Of a DNA stretch of 14,537 nucleotides, positions 1-7,763 are shown one piece after another (the stretch's first letter is position 1; each line of letters starts with the position of its first letter). Below the pieces are notes generated by a model. The model searched no databases and was not told the origin of the DNA. It saw only the letters and a program-made list of their open reading frames with translations. The position numbers and the translations under genes were made by a program. The stretch covers positions 1-14,537 of the forward strand of contig CAZKUN010000229.1 of the NCBI GenBank assembly GCA_964555935.1. Reading direction: 5' to 3'. The stretch is from CAZKUN01 sp964555935 (GTDB taxonomy: Bacteria; Armatimonadota; Zipacnadia; Zipacnadales; VGFC01).

Positions 1-127
1 ACAGGACGAGCATGAGCAGCAGCACGAGTCCCAGCGCAATGCCGCCGTCAAGCTTCCACGACAGCCTCGGTCGGGGCGTGGGTTCGTCGGCTGCGGTCTC
101 CGGCGTGTCTCGGTCGGGTTCAGTCAT
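1..127 (-). CDS. N-terminus of a further membrane protein (cut by the window edge)
   Basis: An ATG at 125-127 overlaps the end of the second YfhO gene by 8 bases and opens a frame that runs off the left edge. The 42 visible residues start MTEPDRDTPETAADEPTPRP, an acidic, proline-rich cytoplasmic-looking tail. RLSWKLDGG follows, then a hydrophobic run (IALGLVLLLMLVL) that is clearly a membrane helix or signal anchor. The close overlap is the same style as the other junctions in this operon, which supports it as a real gene. The family cannot be named from so little. In this context another GT-C or glycan-export membrane protein is plausible. No strong ribosome site is visible, so translation is probably coupled to the gene before it. 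Confidence 0.65.
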   Translation of the reverse strand, partial: MTEPDRDTPETAADEPTPRPRLSWKLDGGIALGLVLLLMLVL

Positions 128-2492
128 TGCGTGTCCGCCGCCTGGCAAGCGAGTAGCCGCCCACGATGGCAATTGCTGTGACCGCGAGCAGCGAGACGAA
201 GGCTCCGGCTCTGAATGACGCGGGATCGTAGACCATCTGCACGCTCCGACACGACCGCGTGATCTCGGCGGCGCGCTGGACGAAGTTGGCGCGCAGAATC
301 GGAGACTCCTCCCCTGCCGCGAACGCGTGCCATCCAGGGAAGTAACTCTCCGCCACCACCAATAGTTGCCCCGGCTCGAAGTCGCCCTCAACCACGACCC
401 GGTTCTGGGCATACTCGGAAATCCGACAGTCTCCGGCGGGCAAGCCGACGGCATCCGATCTGTCGGCGCCCGTCAGGATCACCGCGCCCGCGGGGTCGAA
501 TTCCGGCGATGACACCACGCTGAAAGCGGCTTCCTCATCCGCGACGACACGCGCGGCCCGGGCAACGCGCGCTCGCGGGAGAGCGTCGTCGTTGCGATAG
601 AGCCATCCCTCGCGACTGGACACCAGCCGCAACCCATCGACACCGCCCAAGTCGGCCGCCGACTGAATGTAGCGGACGGACAACATGTCGATCACCGGAT
701 GCGAAGGGTCGGGCTGCGGAAAACCGAGCACGGTGGCATCGATAGCGTGAATGAGGCGGTCGTAATCGCCAATCTTCAGCGAGTCAGAGCCCTGCACGTC
801 ATGCAGCCCAAAGATCATCGGCGTGTTTGGACTCATCCGACGCACGCCATCCTCACCGAGCGCCAACACGCGCGGGTAGTCGGGGTCTTGCGCGATCGTG
901 TCGACGACATCGGTGCGGACGTGCAGGTATGCTGGATCCACGGCCGGCGTGAACTTGTCCGTGAAGATGTACAAGTCCGCCGCGAGCAACGCGACCAACC
1001 CCAGGCCGATAGCGCGCGAGCGCTTCGTGGCCAATGCCACGAGCCCCGCCGACAGCCCGCACGGCACGGCGAAGCGCGCAATCTGAAGCGTCGTGTAGGC
1101 GCCGACACCCGGCAGCGCCTCCTCAAGCCCGCCAGTCCTGACCCATACGAGCGCGCCGCCGACCAACCCGACAAGCCCGATCGTCGCACCGGCCATGGTT
1201 GCATAACGCGCCACGCGCGGCCGGGAATCGCCCTCGCAAGCCTCAAGCAAGCCGTGCAATCCAATGGCGCCGAGCACGGAGAGCGCCGTGGATGACATCA
1301 GGATCTGACGCGTGACGCCCGAGAGTGACTTCGCGCCAGGCACGAGGTAGTAGAAAAGGGCGTAAACAGGCGTCCCGAAGGCGAGCGCGATTCCAAGCAG
1401 AGCGATGCCTACCCAGAACCAACGGCTGCGTCCGCGCCCAAACAGAACGGCAGCCGGCGCGAGGAGAATGGGCCCGACGCCTACATACCAGGCGGTCTCG
1501 GTATAGGCCCTGTAGACGCCGCCAAGCTCCGCGCCCCAGTGATTGTAGTCGACCGGGTTGCCGAAAACATCAGGCAGCAGCGCGGTGAGCAGGTGTTGCC
1601 ACGACATGGCGTTCGCGATGTGGGAGGCATAGGAGAAGCCACCCGCGCGGTGCGAGAGGAGCGCCAGCTCGACGGTTGGAATTAGCTGGATGCCCGCCAT
1701 CAGAGACCCGACTGCCACTGCGCCCACACATGCCGCGAAGCTTCTCAGCGCCAACTGTCTCTCGCCGCCGAACCATGTTTCCACAAGTCGGAAGATCACG
1801 TACATGGCGAACAGCCCGAGGCAGATTATCGAGATGTGCAGGTTGCCCGCCAGATACTGGAGCCCCACGAACGGCGCGCACAGCCCCGCCCACCCGACAT
1901 TGCGTCGGCGCAGCGTCAGCTCAAACGCAACCAGCATTCCCGGAAGCCAGATGGGCACGGATCTGAAGCTCGGGAAGCACAGCCACCCGATGATGAAGCC
2001 GTTGAACATGAAGGCGACGCCGCCCAGCAGCGCGGCCAAACGCCTCAGCGCCAGAACTCGCAGGAACCAATACATCAACGCCCCCGCGATGAAGAACGCC
2101 AGCGCGCTCGCCCAGCCCAGAGCATGGTCCGTCGGCATCAGAGCGTGGAGCCACGTTTCCGGATAGAAGACAGCGGACTGGTTGTTCGCGACGAACGGGG
2201 TGCCCGACAGCATGTGCGGGTTCCAGAGCGGGATCACGCCCTCGCGCAGACTTTCGCCGGCGAACTTGCGCCAGGGGTAGAACTGCTGAATCGCGTCGAG
2301 GATGGGATTGGCGGCTCGACTGAACTCTGGGAATTCGCGCGCGTGGTGCTTCCACGGCTCCATTATGAGCAGCAGGTCGCCTGGGACCATCGCGCGCCCA
2401 GCGAGGGTCACGCGCCACATGAATCCCACCGATAGCGCCGCAATGATGAAGAGCGGCGGGAACTCGCGCTTCAGCCAATCACGCGTCGTCAT
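120..2492 (-). CDS. YfhO-family GT-C-type integral membrane protein (second paralogue)
   Basis: This 790-residue protein has the same plan as the first YfhO protein in the operon. It has a first helix at about 11-28, Gly-Asp39 in PGDLLLIMEPW, QQFYPWRKF (69-77), PLWNPH (88-93) and QSAVFYP (105-111). A series of helices reaches about 515. A soluble C-terminal domain follows with SYFPGWHAFAAG from 716 and VYDPASFRAGAF, then a final helix at about 761-782 and a basic tail (RRRTRND). Shared motifs at both ends show common ancestry with the 718-residue paralogue, although the centres have diverged. The ATG at 2492 overlaps the preceding gene by 14 bases, with GGAAG 8 bases upstream. The TGA at 120-122 overlaps the next gene's start. 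The likely role is transfer of a lipid-linked sugar to a surface acceptor, inferred from family and context. Confidence 0.83.
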   Translation of the reverse strand: MTTRDWLKREFPPLFIIAALSVGFMWRVTLAGRAMVPGDLLLIMEPWKHHAREFPEFSRAANPILDAIQQFYPWRKFAGESLREGVIPLWNPHMLSGTPFVANNQSAVFYPETWLHALMPTDHALGWASALAFFIAGALMYWFLRVLALRRLAALLGGVAFMFNGFIIGWLCFPSFRSVPIWLPGMLVAFELTLRRRNVGWAGLCAPFVGLQYLAGNLHISIICLGLFAMYVIFRLVETWFGGERQLALRSFAACVGAVAVGSLMAGIQLIPTVELALLSHRAGGFSYASHIANAMSWQHLLTALLPDVFGNPVDYNHWGAELGGVYRAYTETAWYVGVGPILLAPAAVLFGRGRSRWFWVGIALLGIALAFGTPVYALFYYLVPGAKSLSGVTRQILMSSTALSVLGAIGLHGLLEACEGDSRPRVARYATMAGATIGLVGLVGGALVWVRTGGLEEALPGVGAYTTLQIARFAVPCGLSAGLVALATKRSRAIGLGLVALLAADLYIFTDKFTPAVDPAYLHVRTDVVDTIAQDPDYPRVLALGEDGVRRMSPNTPMIFGLHDVQGSDSLKIGDYDRLIHAIDATVLGFPQPDPSHPVIDMLSVRYIQSAADLGGVDGLRLVSSREGWLYRNDDALPRARVARAARVVADEEAAFSVVSSPEFDPAGAVILTGADRSDAVGLPAGDCRISEYAQNRVVVEGDFEPGQLLVVAESYFPGWHAFAAGEESPILRANFVQRAAEITRSCRSVQMVYDPASFRAGAFVSLLAVTAIAIVGGYSLARRRTRND

Positions 2493-4251
2493 GCGCCTCT
2501 CTTCCGCGGCTCTTGGTGACTCGAAACAGCGTCACATCGCCCGAGCGATGCGCCACTCGCAAGTGTGGCATCGCGGCGAGCGCTTCCGCGGCCATGCCCG
2601 GTCGGTATTCGGCGCCCGTGGGCAAACTGCCCAAGTAGATGCGATCCTCAATCGGCCCCGCGATGACGTACGTGACGCCAAACACGTCGAGCAGATGCTC
2701 GCGCGACTCGGCATCCGCCGACGCGCTGAAGAACCGCGTCACGGCGGGGAGAGCGTATTTGTGGAACGGCAAGCCAATCGCTCGGTCGCGCGGGACGCTC
2801 GGGTTCAGGTGGATGGTCTCCGCCCAATGGCCCGCGACGACTCGACAGGGCGTCAGCGCGGGAACATGACTGCCCAGCATCGACGAGCACATCACGACAT
2901 CGCTCCTCGACCCGATCTCACTCAGCGTTCGGCATGCTTCGTACTCGCCCGGATCGAGGTAGAGCTGAGGCATCAGCACCCCGGCCAGATCGGCGTTGTT
3001 GGTGCGGACATGGTGCAGACAGTCGGCGAAGAACAGCACGTTCGAGGGCATGCTAAGCAGAAGCACGGCCAGCGCGACGACGACCAGCCTGGCCTCGACC
3101 GACCCCTGGGCGCTGGATCGGCGCTCCAGCCAGCCGCCAAGCCCCTTCGCGAGCGCGACAGCGGCCAGCAGACAGATGGGGAAATGCAGCCCCTCGACCG
3201 CCTTGCGTTGCCATGGCACGGGCAAGTAGATGATGGCGCTGGCCGCGATGAACCACGGGATCAGATGAGCGAGTCGACCGCGTTCGGGCGCCTTGGTGCG
3301 CCAGAGCCAGATAATCCCCCCGAGCGCCAGCACCCACGAGATGCCATACCCCGTGATGTAGTCGCCAATTGGCCCGGAGAGAGTCTCCGTGTCAGCCTTC
3401 GCGCGGTAGACAGGATCGGCATCCATGACATGCCACTGATACGCGACCGCGGGCAACGTCATGGCGAACATGATGGCGTAATGACCAAGCGCCCGCCACG
3501 TGGTGCAGCGTCTGGTAGCGACGGCGATGGCCAACCAGGCAATCACCGTGAGATGCACGCCGATGATGTCATACGTGTGCGCGTTGGCCAGGAGCAACAG
3601 GCACGCGCCCGCGGCAAGAGCCCACCGCGCGCGGCCCGTGTCGATCGCCCGCATCGCGGTGACCAGCGAGAGGCAGATGAGCCCCATCGAGAAGGCAAAC
3701 AGCGGATTGATCAATAGCGAGGCGAACGTGATCGCCTCGGGCTGATAGACCCACCCAGCCCCGTAGTCGATCGGATGGATCGGCGAACCGTTGCCGAATG
3801 ACAAGTAGAACAGCCATCCGAGGCCCGAGCCGAGGCTTACCAGGGCGACGGAGATCCACCGGAAAGCCCGGTCTTGGCTGAACGTGCAGGCGAGCAGGAA
3901 GAACGAAACGAGGCAGAAACTCCCTGCCAGGACGCGGCCGATCTGAAACACCTGGGGTGGCGCCAGATTCGCCACTCTCGCCAGGCTCCCGAGTCCGAAC
4001 AGGAAGCAGTTGAAGCTGAGGCCCTCGTGCGGCTCGGTCGTGTACTGGTTGTGGTTGGTGATGCTCCCGTCGGAGACTTGACGGATCCACTGGAGATAGG
4101 CGTTGCCGTCATCGACCGCCGAAATGAGCCCGCAGAAGTAGCGCCCCTGCGCGAGGACGCTCCCCTCCACATACGGCCAGGAGGTGATGAGCATCATCAG
4201 CAGCGACCAGACGATGGCGATGGTCAACTCTCGACGGGTGATGGTGGGCAT
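2479..4251 (-). CDS. GT-C-like polytopic membrane protein, family not recognised
   Basis: The 590-residue product begins with a basic tail (PTITRRE) and a membrane helix at about 9-27. An extracytoplasmic loop with an acidic pair Asp47-Asp48 in AVDDGNAYLQWIRQ follows, then roughly ten further hydrophobic segments up to about 408. From 409 to the end is a soluble region with LYLDPGEYEACRTL, VVAGHWAETIHL and GVTYVIAGP. A first-loop acidic pair followed by multiple helices and a C-terminal soluble domain is the architecture of GT-C glycosyltransferases, so a polyprenyl-phosphate-sugar-dependent transferase is the best guess. I cannot assign a family, and it does not share the WNP or QSAVFYP motifs of its YfhO neighbours. 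The ATG at 4251 lies two bases after the previous stop; a TTG at 4257 overlaps that stop. No strong ribosome site is seen, suggesting translational coupling. Its end overlaps the next gene by 14 bases. Confidence 0.7.
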   Translation of the reverse strand: MPTITRRELTIAIVWSLLMMLITSWPYVEGSVLAQGRYFCGLISAVDDGNAYLQWIRQVSDGSITNHNQYTTEPHEGLSFNCFLFGLGSLARVANLAPPQVFQIGRVLAGSFCLVSFFLLACTFSQDRAFRWISVALVSLGSGLGWLFYLSFGNGSPIHPIDYGAGWVYQPEAITFASLLINPLFAFSMGLICLSLVTAMRAIDTGRARWALAAGACLLLLANAHTYDIIGVHLTVIAWLAIAVATRRCTTWRALGHYAIMFAMTLPAVAYQWHVMDADPVYRAKADTETLSGPIGDYITGYGISWVLALGGIIWLWRTKAPERGRLAHLIPWFIAASAIIYLPVPWQRKAVEGLHFPICLLAAVALAKGLGGWLERRSSAQGSVEARLVVVALAVLLLSMPSNVLFFADCLHHVRTNNADLAGVLMPQLYLDPGEYEACRTLSEIGSRSDVVMCSSMLGSHVPALTPCRVVAGHWAETIHLNPSVPRDRAIGLPFHKYALPAVTRFFSASADAESREHLLDVFGVTYVIAGPIEDRIYLGSLPTGAEYRPGMAAEALAAMPHLRVAHRSGDVTLFRVTKSRGREAHDDA

Positions 4252-4253
4252 GG

Positions 4254-6410
4254 TCAATCGGTATCTTCAACGCGTAGGCGAGATTCCCTGTGCCCTCTTC
4301 CCCACGCCACGCATCCAGCCATCGCCGCGAGAGCGATGAGAGAGATGAACATGCCGGCTTTGAAGGACGATGGTTCGTAGACCAAGTCGACCGAAGACGC
4401 ATCGTCGGGCAGCTCCACGGAACGGAAACTCGGCCGGTCGAGCTGGGGGCTCAGCTCCTGCAGTCCAGCGAACGCGCGCCATCCGGGGTAGAAGGTATCA
4501 GCAATGACCAGAGCCGAGTCGGCCGGGAACTGTTGCACGTCGAGCCGCAGATGACACGGATCGCCAAGCGACGACGCGCCCACTGGGCGATCTGCCCACG
4601 ACTTGCAGGACACGTACTGGCGCTCCTTCGCCTGCAGGTTCTCGTAGATCCTCACGCCACTGCCTTCCCAGTCGAGACGGAAGCGTTCTTCCTCCAACTC
4701 CCAGCGACCAGGCGTCACAATCCATCGCACGGCGGCTTCGTTGAGAGCCTCCTCGCTGAGTCTGTCGAGCAAGCGCATGTTCCCGTTCGCGATTGGCGCG
4801 ATGCCGTCTGGACTGATGGCGGTCGCAAGCCGATCGTAGACCTTCGGCAGGAGCGAATCGTAGCCCTGAACTGAGTCGTAGCCATAGGCCGAGGCTGCGT
4901 TCGGCGGGAGCAGCGCGTTGGGCAGGCGACCGATCGTCCACGCCGCGCGAGGCGTCACCGCCAGGACCCGTCCCGTCTTGCTGCGCTGCGCGAGCTGAGT
5001 AGCCACCGCGGACCCGGGGTAGACGCGATCTCGCTGCGAGAGCGGCAAGAAGCCCTTCGCCCAGCCGAAGACATCGACGAGAACGAGGACCACGACGACC
5101 ATCATCACAGCCGGCGCGATGCGTCGGAGGCGTCCCTCGGAGGGCGCCTTCCGCGTGATGAATCGTCCCAGCCAATCGACGCCGAACGCCGCCAGCACTG
5201 ACGCGCCGAACGTGTAGACACATAGGATCCGCGAGAAGCCGCCGGCCTTGCCGATGCCCGGCACGTAGTAGTAGAGAATCGCTGACGGCAACCCCGCCAT
5301 CGCCGCCCACAGAGCGATGCAGGTGACGCCCCCGAAGAGCCACGCTCGCCGAGAGCGCGACGCCACCAGCCCGACGAGCGCGAGCAACAACGTGAGCTTG
5401 CCGACGTAGCCGCATGTCTCGCTGTAGGCGAGCCCTTGGGCCGCCCAATCAGCCGGCTTGCCGAGCGAGTCCGGCGAGACGAGGGTCGAAAGCATCTGGG
5501 GCTGCAGCGCGCGATCCGCCCGGAACTCAAAGCCCGCTGCATCGGGTTTGACCGCGCCGCGCGGACTCAGGCCCGCAAGCTCGAACGTCGGCAGCAACTG
5601 CACCGACGCGATGGCAATGCCAAGAACCGGAGCCAGGGCCCCAAGCGCCACCGGACGCCAGTTGCGGCCCAGCAGCGCGTGAACCGCCCGCGCAAGCGCG
5701 TGGGCCGCCGCCGTTAGCCAGACGTAAGCGGCGACTTGAAGATGTCCCGCAAGCAGCGCCAGTCCCAACGCGCCGGCGAGCAACAGCGCGTCGCCCACGC
5801 GCCGACGGCGGAAGAGGCGCTCGATGGCCCAACACGCCGCGGGCAGCCAGGCGACCGTGCAGATGAGCGTCGGAAGATGGGTCCACGTGACGATGAAGCC
5901 CCCGAAAGAGAACGCAATGGCGCCGACCAAGCCGGCCCACGCGGACAGACGCATCTCACGGGCAAGCAGGAAGACGAAGACACCGGCCAGCAGATAATGG
6001 AGCGCGGCAACAACGCCGAACGCGTAACGCGTCTCTATGACGAGGAGCACCCAGTTGGGGGGGTAGAAGACGGCCGACTGGCCGTTCGCGATCATCGGGT
6101 AACCGCAGAACTGGTGAGGGTTCCATAGTGGCACGAGTCCCTGGCGCCCCATCCGCGCGCAGAACGCTCGCCACGGATAATACTGGGCCATTCCATCCCA
6201 CAGCAGCGCGTCCCACGTGGCCTCCGACGGCGGCGAGGCCTCGGCTCTCCATGGCAGCATATTGGCCTGAGCGTCACCCAGGAGCGGTGCCTTGTCGCCG
6301 AATAGACACGGCGCCCAGAACGCGACCACGCATGCCGACAGCACGGCGAGCGCGAGCCAATCAGTGCGGGAGAAACGATGTTCTGGTTTGCTGCCAGAGG
6401 GGGGGAGCAC
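4254..6410 (-). CDS. YfhO-family GT-C-type integral membrane protein (first paralogue)
   Basis: YfhO-family proteins have the GT-C fold. The studied Gram-positive members move sugars from a polyprenyl-phosphate carrier to cell-surface polymers outside the membrane. The 718-residue product has a first helix at about 18-37, then an extracytoplasmic loop with Gly-Asp46 (GDAQANMLPW), the kind of acidic site GT-C enzymes use. It continues with QYYPWRAF (76-83), PLWNPH (94-99) and QSAVFYPPNW (111-120). Many more helices follow. After about residue 500 comes a mostly soluble domain with FYPGWRAFAG near 640, closed by a last helix and a charged tail. It is a clear paralogue of the protein at 120-2492. 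The start is GTG with GGAGG 5 bases upstream; a GTG at 6458, overlapping the previous stop, is the alternative. Its TGA overlaps the next gene's frame. The acceptor and sugar are unknown. Confidence 0.82.
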   Translation of the reverse strand: MLPPSGSKPEHRFSRTDWLALAVLSACVVAFWAPCLFGDKAPLLGDAQANMLPWRAEASPPSEATWDALLWDGMAQYYPWRAFCARMGRQGLVPLWNPHQFCGYPMIANGQSAVFYPPNWVLLVIETRYAFGVVAALHYLLAGVFVFLLAREMRLSAWAGLVGAIAFSFGGFIVTWTHLPTLICTVAWLPAACWAIERLFRRRRVGDALLLAGALGLALLAGHLQVAAYVWLTAAAHALARAVHALLGRNWRPVALGALAPVLGIAIASVQLLPTFELAGLSPRGAVKPDAAGFEFRADRALQPQMLSTLVSPDSLGKPADWAAQGLAYSETCGYVGKLTLLLALVGLVASRSRRAWLFGGVTCIALWAAMAGLPSAILYYYVPGIGKAGGFSRILCVYTFGASVLAAFGVDWLGRFITRKAPSEGRLRRIAPAVMMVVVVLVLVDVFGWAKGFLPLSQRDRVYPGSAVATQLAQRSKTGRVLAVTPRAAWTIGRLPNALLPPNAASAYGYDSVQGYDSLLPKVYDRLATAISPDGIAPIANGNMRLLDRLSEEALNEAAVRWIVTPGRWELEEERFRLDWEGSGVRIYENLQAKERQYVSCKSWADRPVGASSLGDPCHLRLDVQQFPADSALVIADTFYPGWRAFAGLQELSPQLDRPSFRSVELPDDASSVDLVYEPSSFKAGMFISLIALAAMAGCVAWGRGHRESRLRVEDTD

Positions 6411-6415
6411 GGTGG

Positions 6416-6420
6416 CCTCC
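6416..6420 (-). promoter_or_regulatory. Ribosome binding site that decides the start of the first YfhO gene
   Basis: GGAGG lies 5 bases before a GTG at 6410. The frame is open back to 6566, but the extra residues would be non-conserved, Arg/Gly/Pro-rich and encoded over the preceding gene. The GTG at 6410 places the first membrane helix about 17 residues in. Confidence 0.6.
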
Positions 6421-6454
6421 GCCAGAGGAGATGAACGGGTTCCGCCGGGCGGCG

Positions 6455-6895
6455 TCACCGCGCCACTTCGGTCTCCACGGCGGATGGCAACGGCTTCGGG
6501 GGAGTCTGCCGGTGAGACATCGCAAACACCATGACACCCACCATGATGATCGCCAGTCCGGCCCATCGCAACGTCGGCACCGTCTCACCGAGAAAGCGCC
6601 AGGCCAGCACGGTGACGAGGACGTAGCTGAAAGCCACCAGCGGATACGCGTAGCTCAGGTCCAGACGAGAGAGAGCGACGATATACAGCAGCGAACTCGT
6701 GCCGTAACAGAAATACCCGCCAAAGACCCGGATGTTGGTGAAGATCGACGCCAGAACCGTCAGCGGCGCCGGCTTCTCGCCGAGTTGCTTCAGGCCTGCT
6801 TTGAGGAGGATCTGCCCCGTTGCCCCGAGACATATCGCCACCATTAGCAGACCTAGCGCGAGGATGATCATTCGTCGGTTGGGTTGACCTTCCAT
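6455..6895 (-). CDS. Small four-helix SMR/EamA-like membrane protein, possible lipid-linked sugar flippase
   Basis: The 146-residue product has four hydrophobic segments: near 10-28 (MIILALGLLMVAICLGATG), 43-70, 74-95 (AYPLVAFSYVLVTVLAWRFLG) and 103-122. It carries the drug/metabolite transporter signs GQILLKAGL and R-x-DLSYAYP, with a conserved-looking Glu after the third helix. Size and pattern match the single-repeat EamA/SMR proteins, including the ArnE/ArnF subunits thought to flip undecaprenyl-phosphate-aminoarabinose. The context of GT-C-like membrane proteins directly downstream makes a flippase role more likely than drug export, but this is inference. The start is uncertain: ATG 6895 (chosen, giving a basic tail EGQPNRR before helix 1), ATG 6871 or TTG 6907; none has a good ribosome site. 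Its stop TGA overlaps a GTG (6458) in the next gene's frame. Confidence 0.75.
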   Translation of the reverse strand: MEGQPNRRMIILALGLLMVAICLGATGQILLKAGLKQLGEKPAPLTVLASIFTNIRVFGGYFCYGTSSLLYIVALSRLDLSYAYPLVAFSYVLVTVLAWRFLGETVPTLRWAGLAIIMVGVMVFAMSHRQTPPKPLPSAVETEVAR

Positions 6896-6989
6896 GGATG
6901 GTAACAACGGGCCTGGGCAGGTGGTTTACGTGGCCCGCCCCGTACATGCCTTGTCATTCGCGTCCGGGACGCAAGTATCAGCGCACACT

Positions 6990-7022
6990 GGCGCGAGCCC
7001 TTCGGGATGAAGGGCTCGCGCT
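6990..7022 (-). terminator. Strong GC hairpin downstream of the corrinoid protein gene
   Basis: An inverted repeat with 12 perfect pairs, GCGCGAGCCCTT against AAGGGCTCGCGC, with a 7-base loop (7003-7009), starts about 34 bases after the corrinoid protein stop codon. No T run follows on either strand, so it is not a textbook intrinsic terminator. It may block 3' exonucleases or work with Rho. Its position marks the likely boundary between the corrinoid unit and the membrane-protein operon. A second short inverted repeat, GCGTC-CGG-GACGC, lies at 6960-6972. I see no clear promoter in 6896-6990. Confidence 0.6.
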
Positions 7023-7055
7023 CGTGCGATCAGATTGACCAATTGGCAGGACGAC

Positions 7056-7688
7056 CTACGCGCCGAGAAGCTCGCGCGCGGTCTCGACCGCGGAGGCCGC
7101 ATCCGGAGCATACCCAGCCGCGCCAATCTCGTCGGCGTAGTTCTGGGTGACCGGCGCGCCACCGATGATGACCTTGGCTTTGTCGTTGACGCCGGCTTCC
7201 GTCGCCGCGTCGATGACGTCCTTCATCGAGGGCATCGTGGTGGTCAGCAGCGCCGACAGAGCGACGAGCTGAGCGCCATTGTTGATCTCTGCAACAAATG
7301 TCTCAGGAGCAACGTCGACGCCGAGGTCGCGGACCTCGTAGCCGGCGCCTTCGAGCATCATCGCGACGAGGTTTTTGCCGATGTCGTGAAGGTCGCCCTT
7401 CACGGTACCGATCGCGACGATTCCTGCCGGCTGAACATCGCCCTCGGCGAGCAGAGGCTTGATAATATCCATGCCTGCGTGCATCGCGCGAGCTGCGATG
7501 AGAACCTCAGGAACGTAGAACTCATTCGCTTTGAACTTGGCGCCAACCACGTTCATCCCGGCAACGAGTCCGTTGTCGAGAACTTCCTTGGCCGTGGTGC
7601 CGCCATCTACGGCTGCCTGCGTCAACTCGGCGACTTTGTCACGGTCTCCGGCGATCAACGCGTCTGCTATTGCCTGCAAATCTGCCAT
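7056..7688 (-). CDS. Cobalamin-binding corrinoid protein of methyltransferase systems (MtaC/MtbC/MttC type)
   Basis: Such proteins carry a cobamide that shuttles a methyl group between a substrate-specific methyltransferase and an acceptor such as tetrahydrofolate or CoM. The 210-residue product has the standard two parts. An N-terminal helical cap (about 1-85) includes the FYVPEVLIAARAMHAGM stretch. A Rossmann-like B12 domain (about 88-210) follows. The base-off/His-on signature DxHxxG is present as Asp99-Leu-His101-Asp-Ile-Gly104, with His101 the expected lower cobalt ligand. It is followed by Ser145-Ala-Leu147 and IIGGAPV (174-180). Length is normal. It lies 106 bases downstream of the RACo-like activator, probably in one operon. 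No MtaB, MttB, MtbB or MtrH-like gene is in the window, so the methyl donor cannot be named. Confidence 0.92.
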   Translation of the reverse strand: MADLQAIADALIAGDRDKVAELTQAAVDGGTTAKEVLDNGLVAGMNVVGAKFKANEFYVPEVLIAARAMHAGMDIIKPLLAEGDVQPAGIVAIGTVKGDLHDIGKNLVAMMLEGAGYEVRDLGVDVAPETFVAEINNGAQLVALSALLTTTMPSMKDVIDAATEAGVNDKAKVIIGGAPVTQNYADEIGAAGYAPDAASAVETARELLGA

Positions 7689-7697
7689 GTTACACAG

Positions 7698-7703
7698 CCT
7701 CCT
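7698..7703 (-). promoter_or_regulatory. Strong ribosome binding site of the corrinoid protein gene
   Basis: A perfect AGGAGG lies 9 bases before the ATG at 7688. It decides the start: the frame is open upstream to 7745, but the conserved four-helix cap begins at MADLQAIADAL directly after this ATG. Confidence 0.8.
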
Positions 7704-7763
7704 GCTGGATGGACAGTAACCTTCCCGATGGCTTCCGGCGGGCATTCCACTCGGTCGCCACGG

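Noticed and set aside
2302..3717. Long open frame on the plus strand (471 codons)
   Set aside because: It spans the junction of two well-supported minus-strand genes. Its product is rich in Arg, Gln, Asp and His with no domain, as expected for an antisense frame in GC-rich DNA.
6411..6566. Longer start for the first YfhO gene (to 6566)
   Set aside because: The extra residues lie over the SMR-like gene, are Gly/Arg/Pro-rich and unlike YfhO N-termini; GTG 6410 has a good GGAGG site.
6128..6847. Plus-strand open frame of 239 codons over the SMR-like gene and the start of the first YfhO gene
   Set aside because: Composition is Arg/His/Gln-rich with no hydrophobic or domain pattern, and it crosses two genes with good coding evidence on the other strand.
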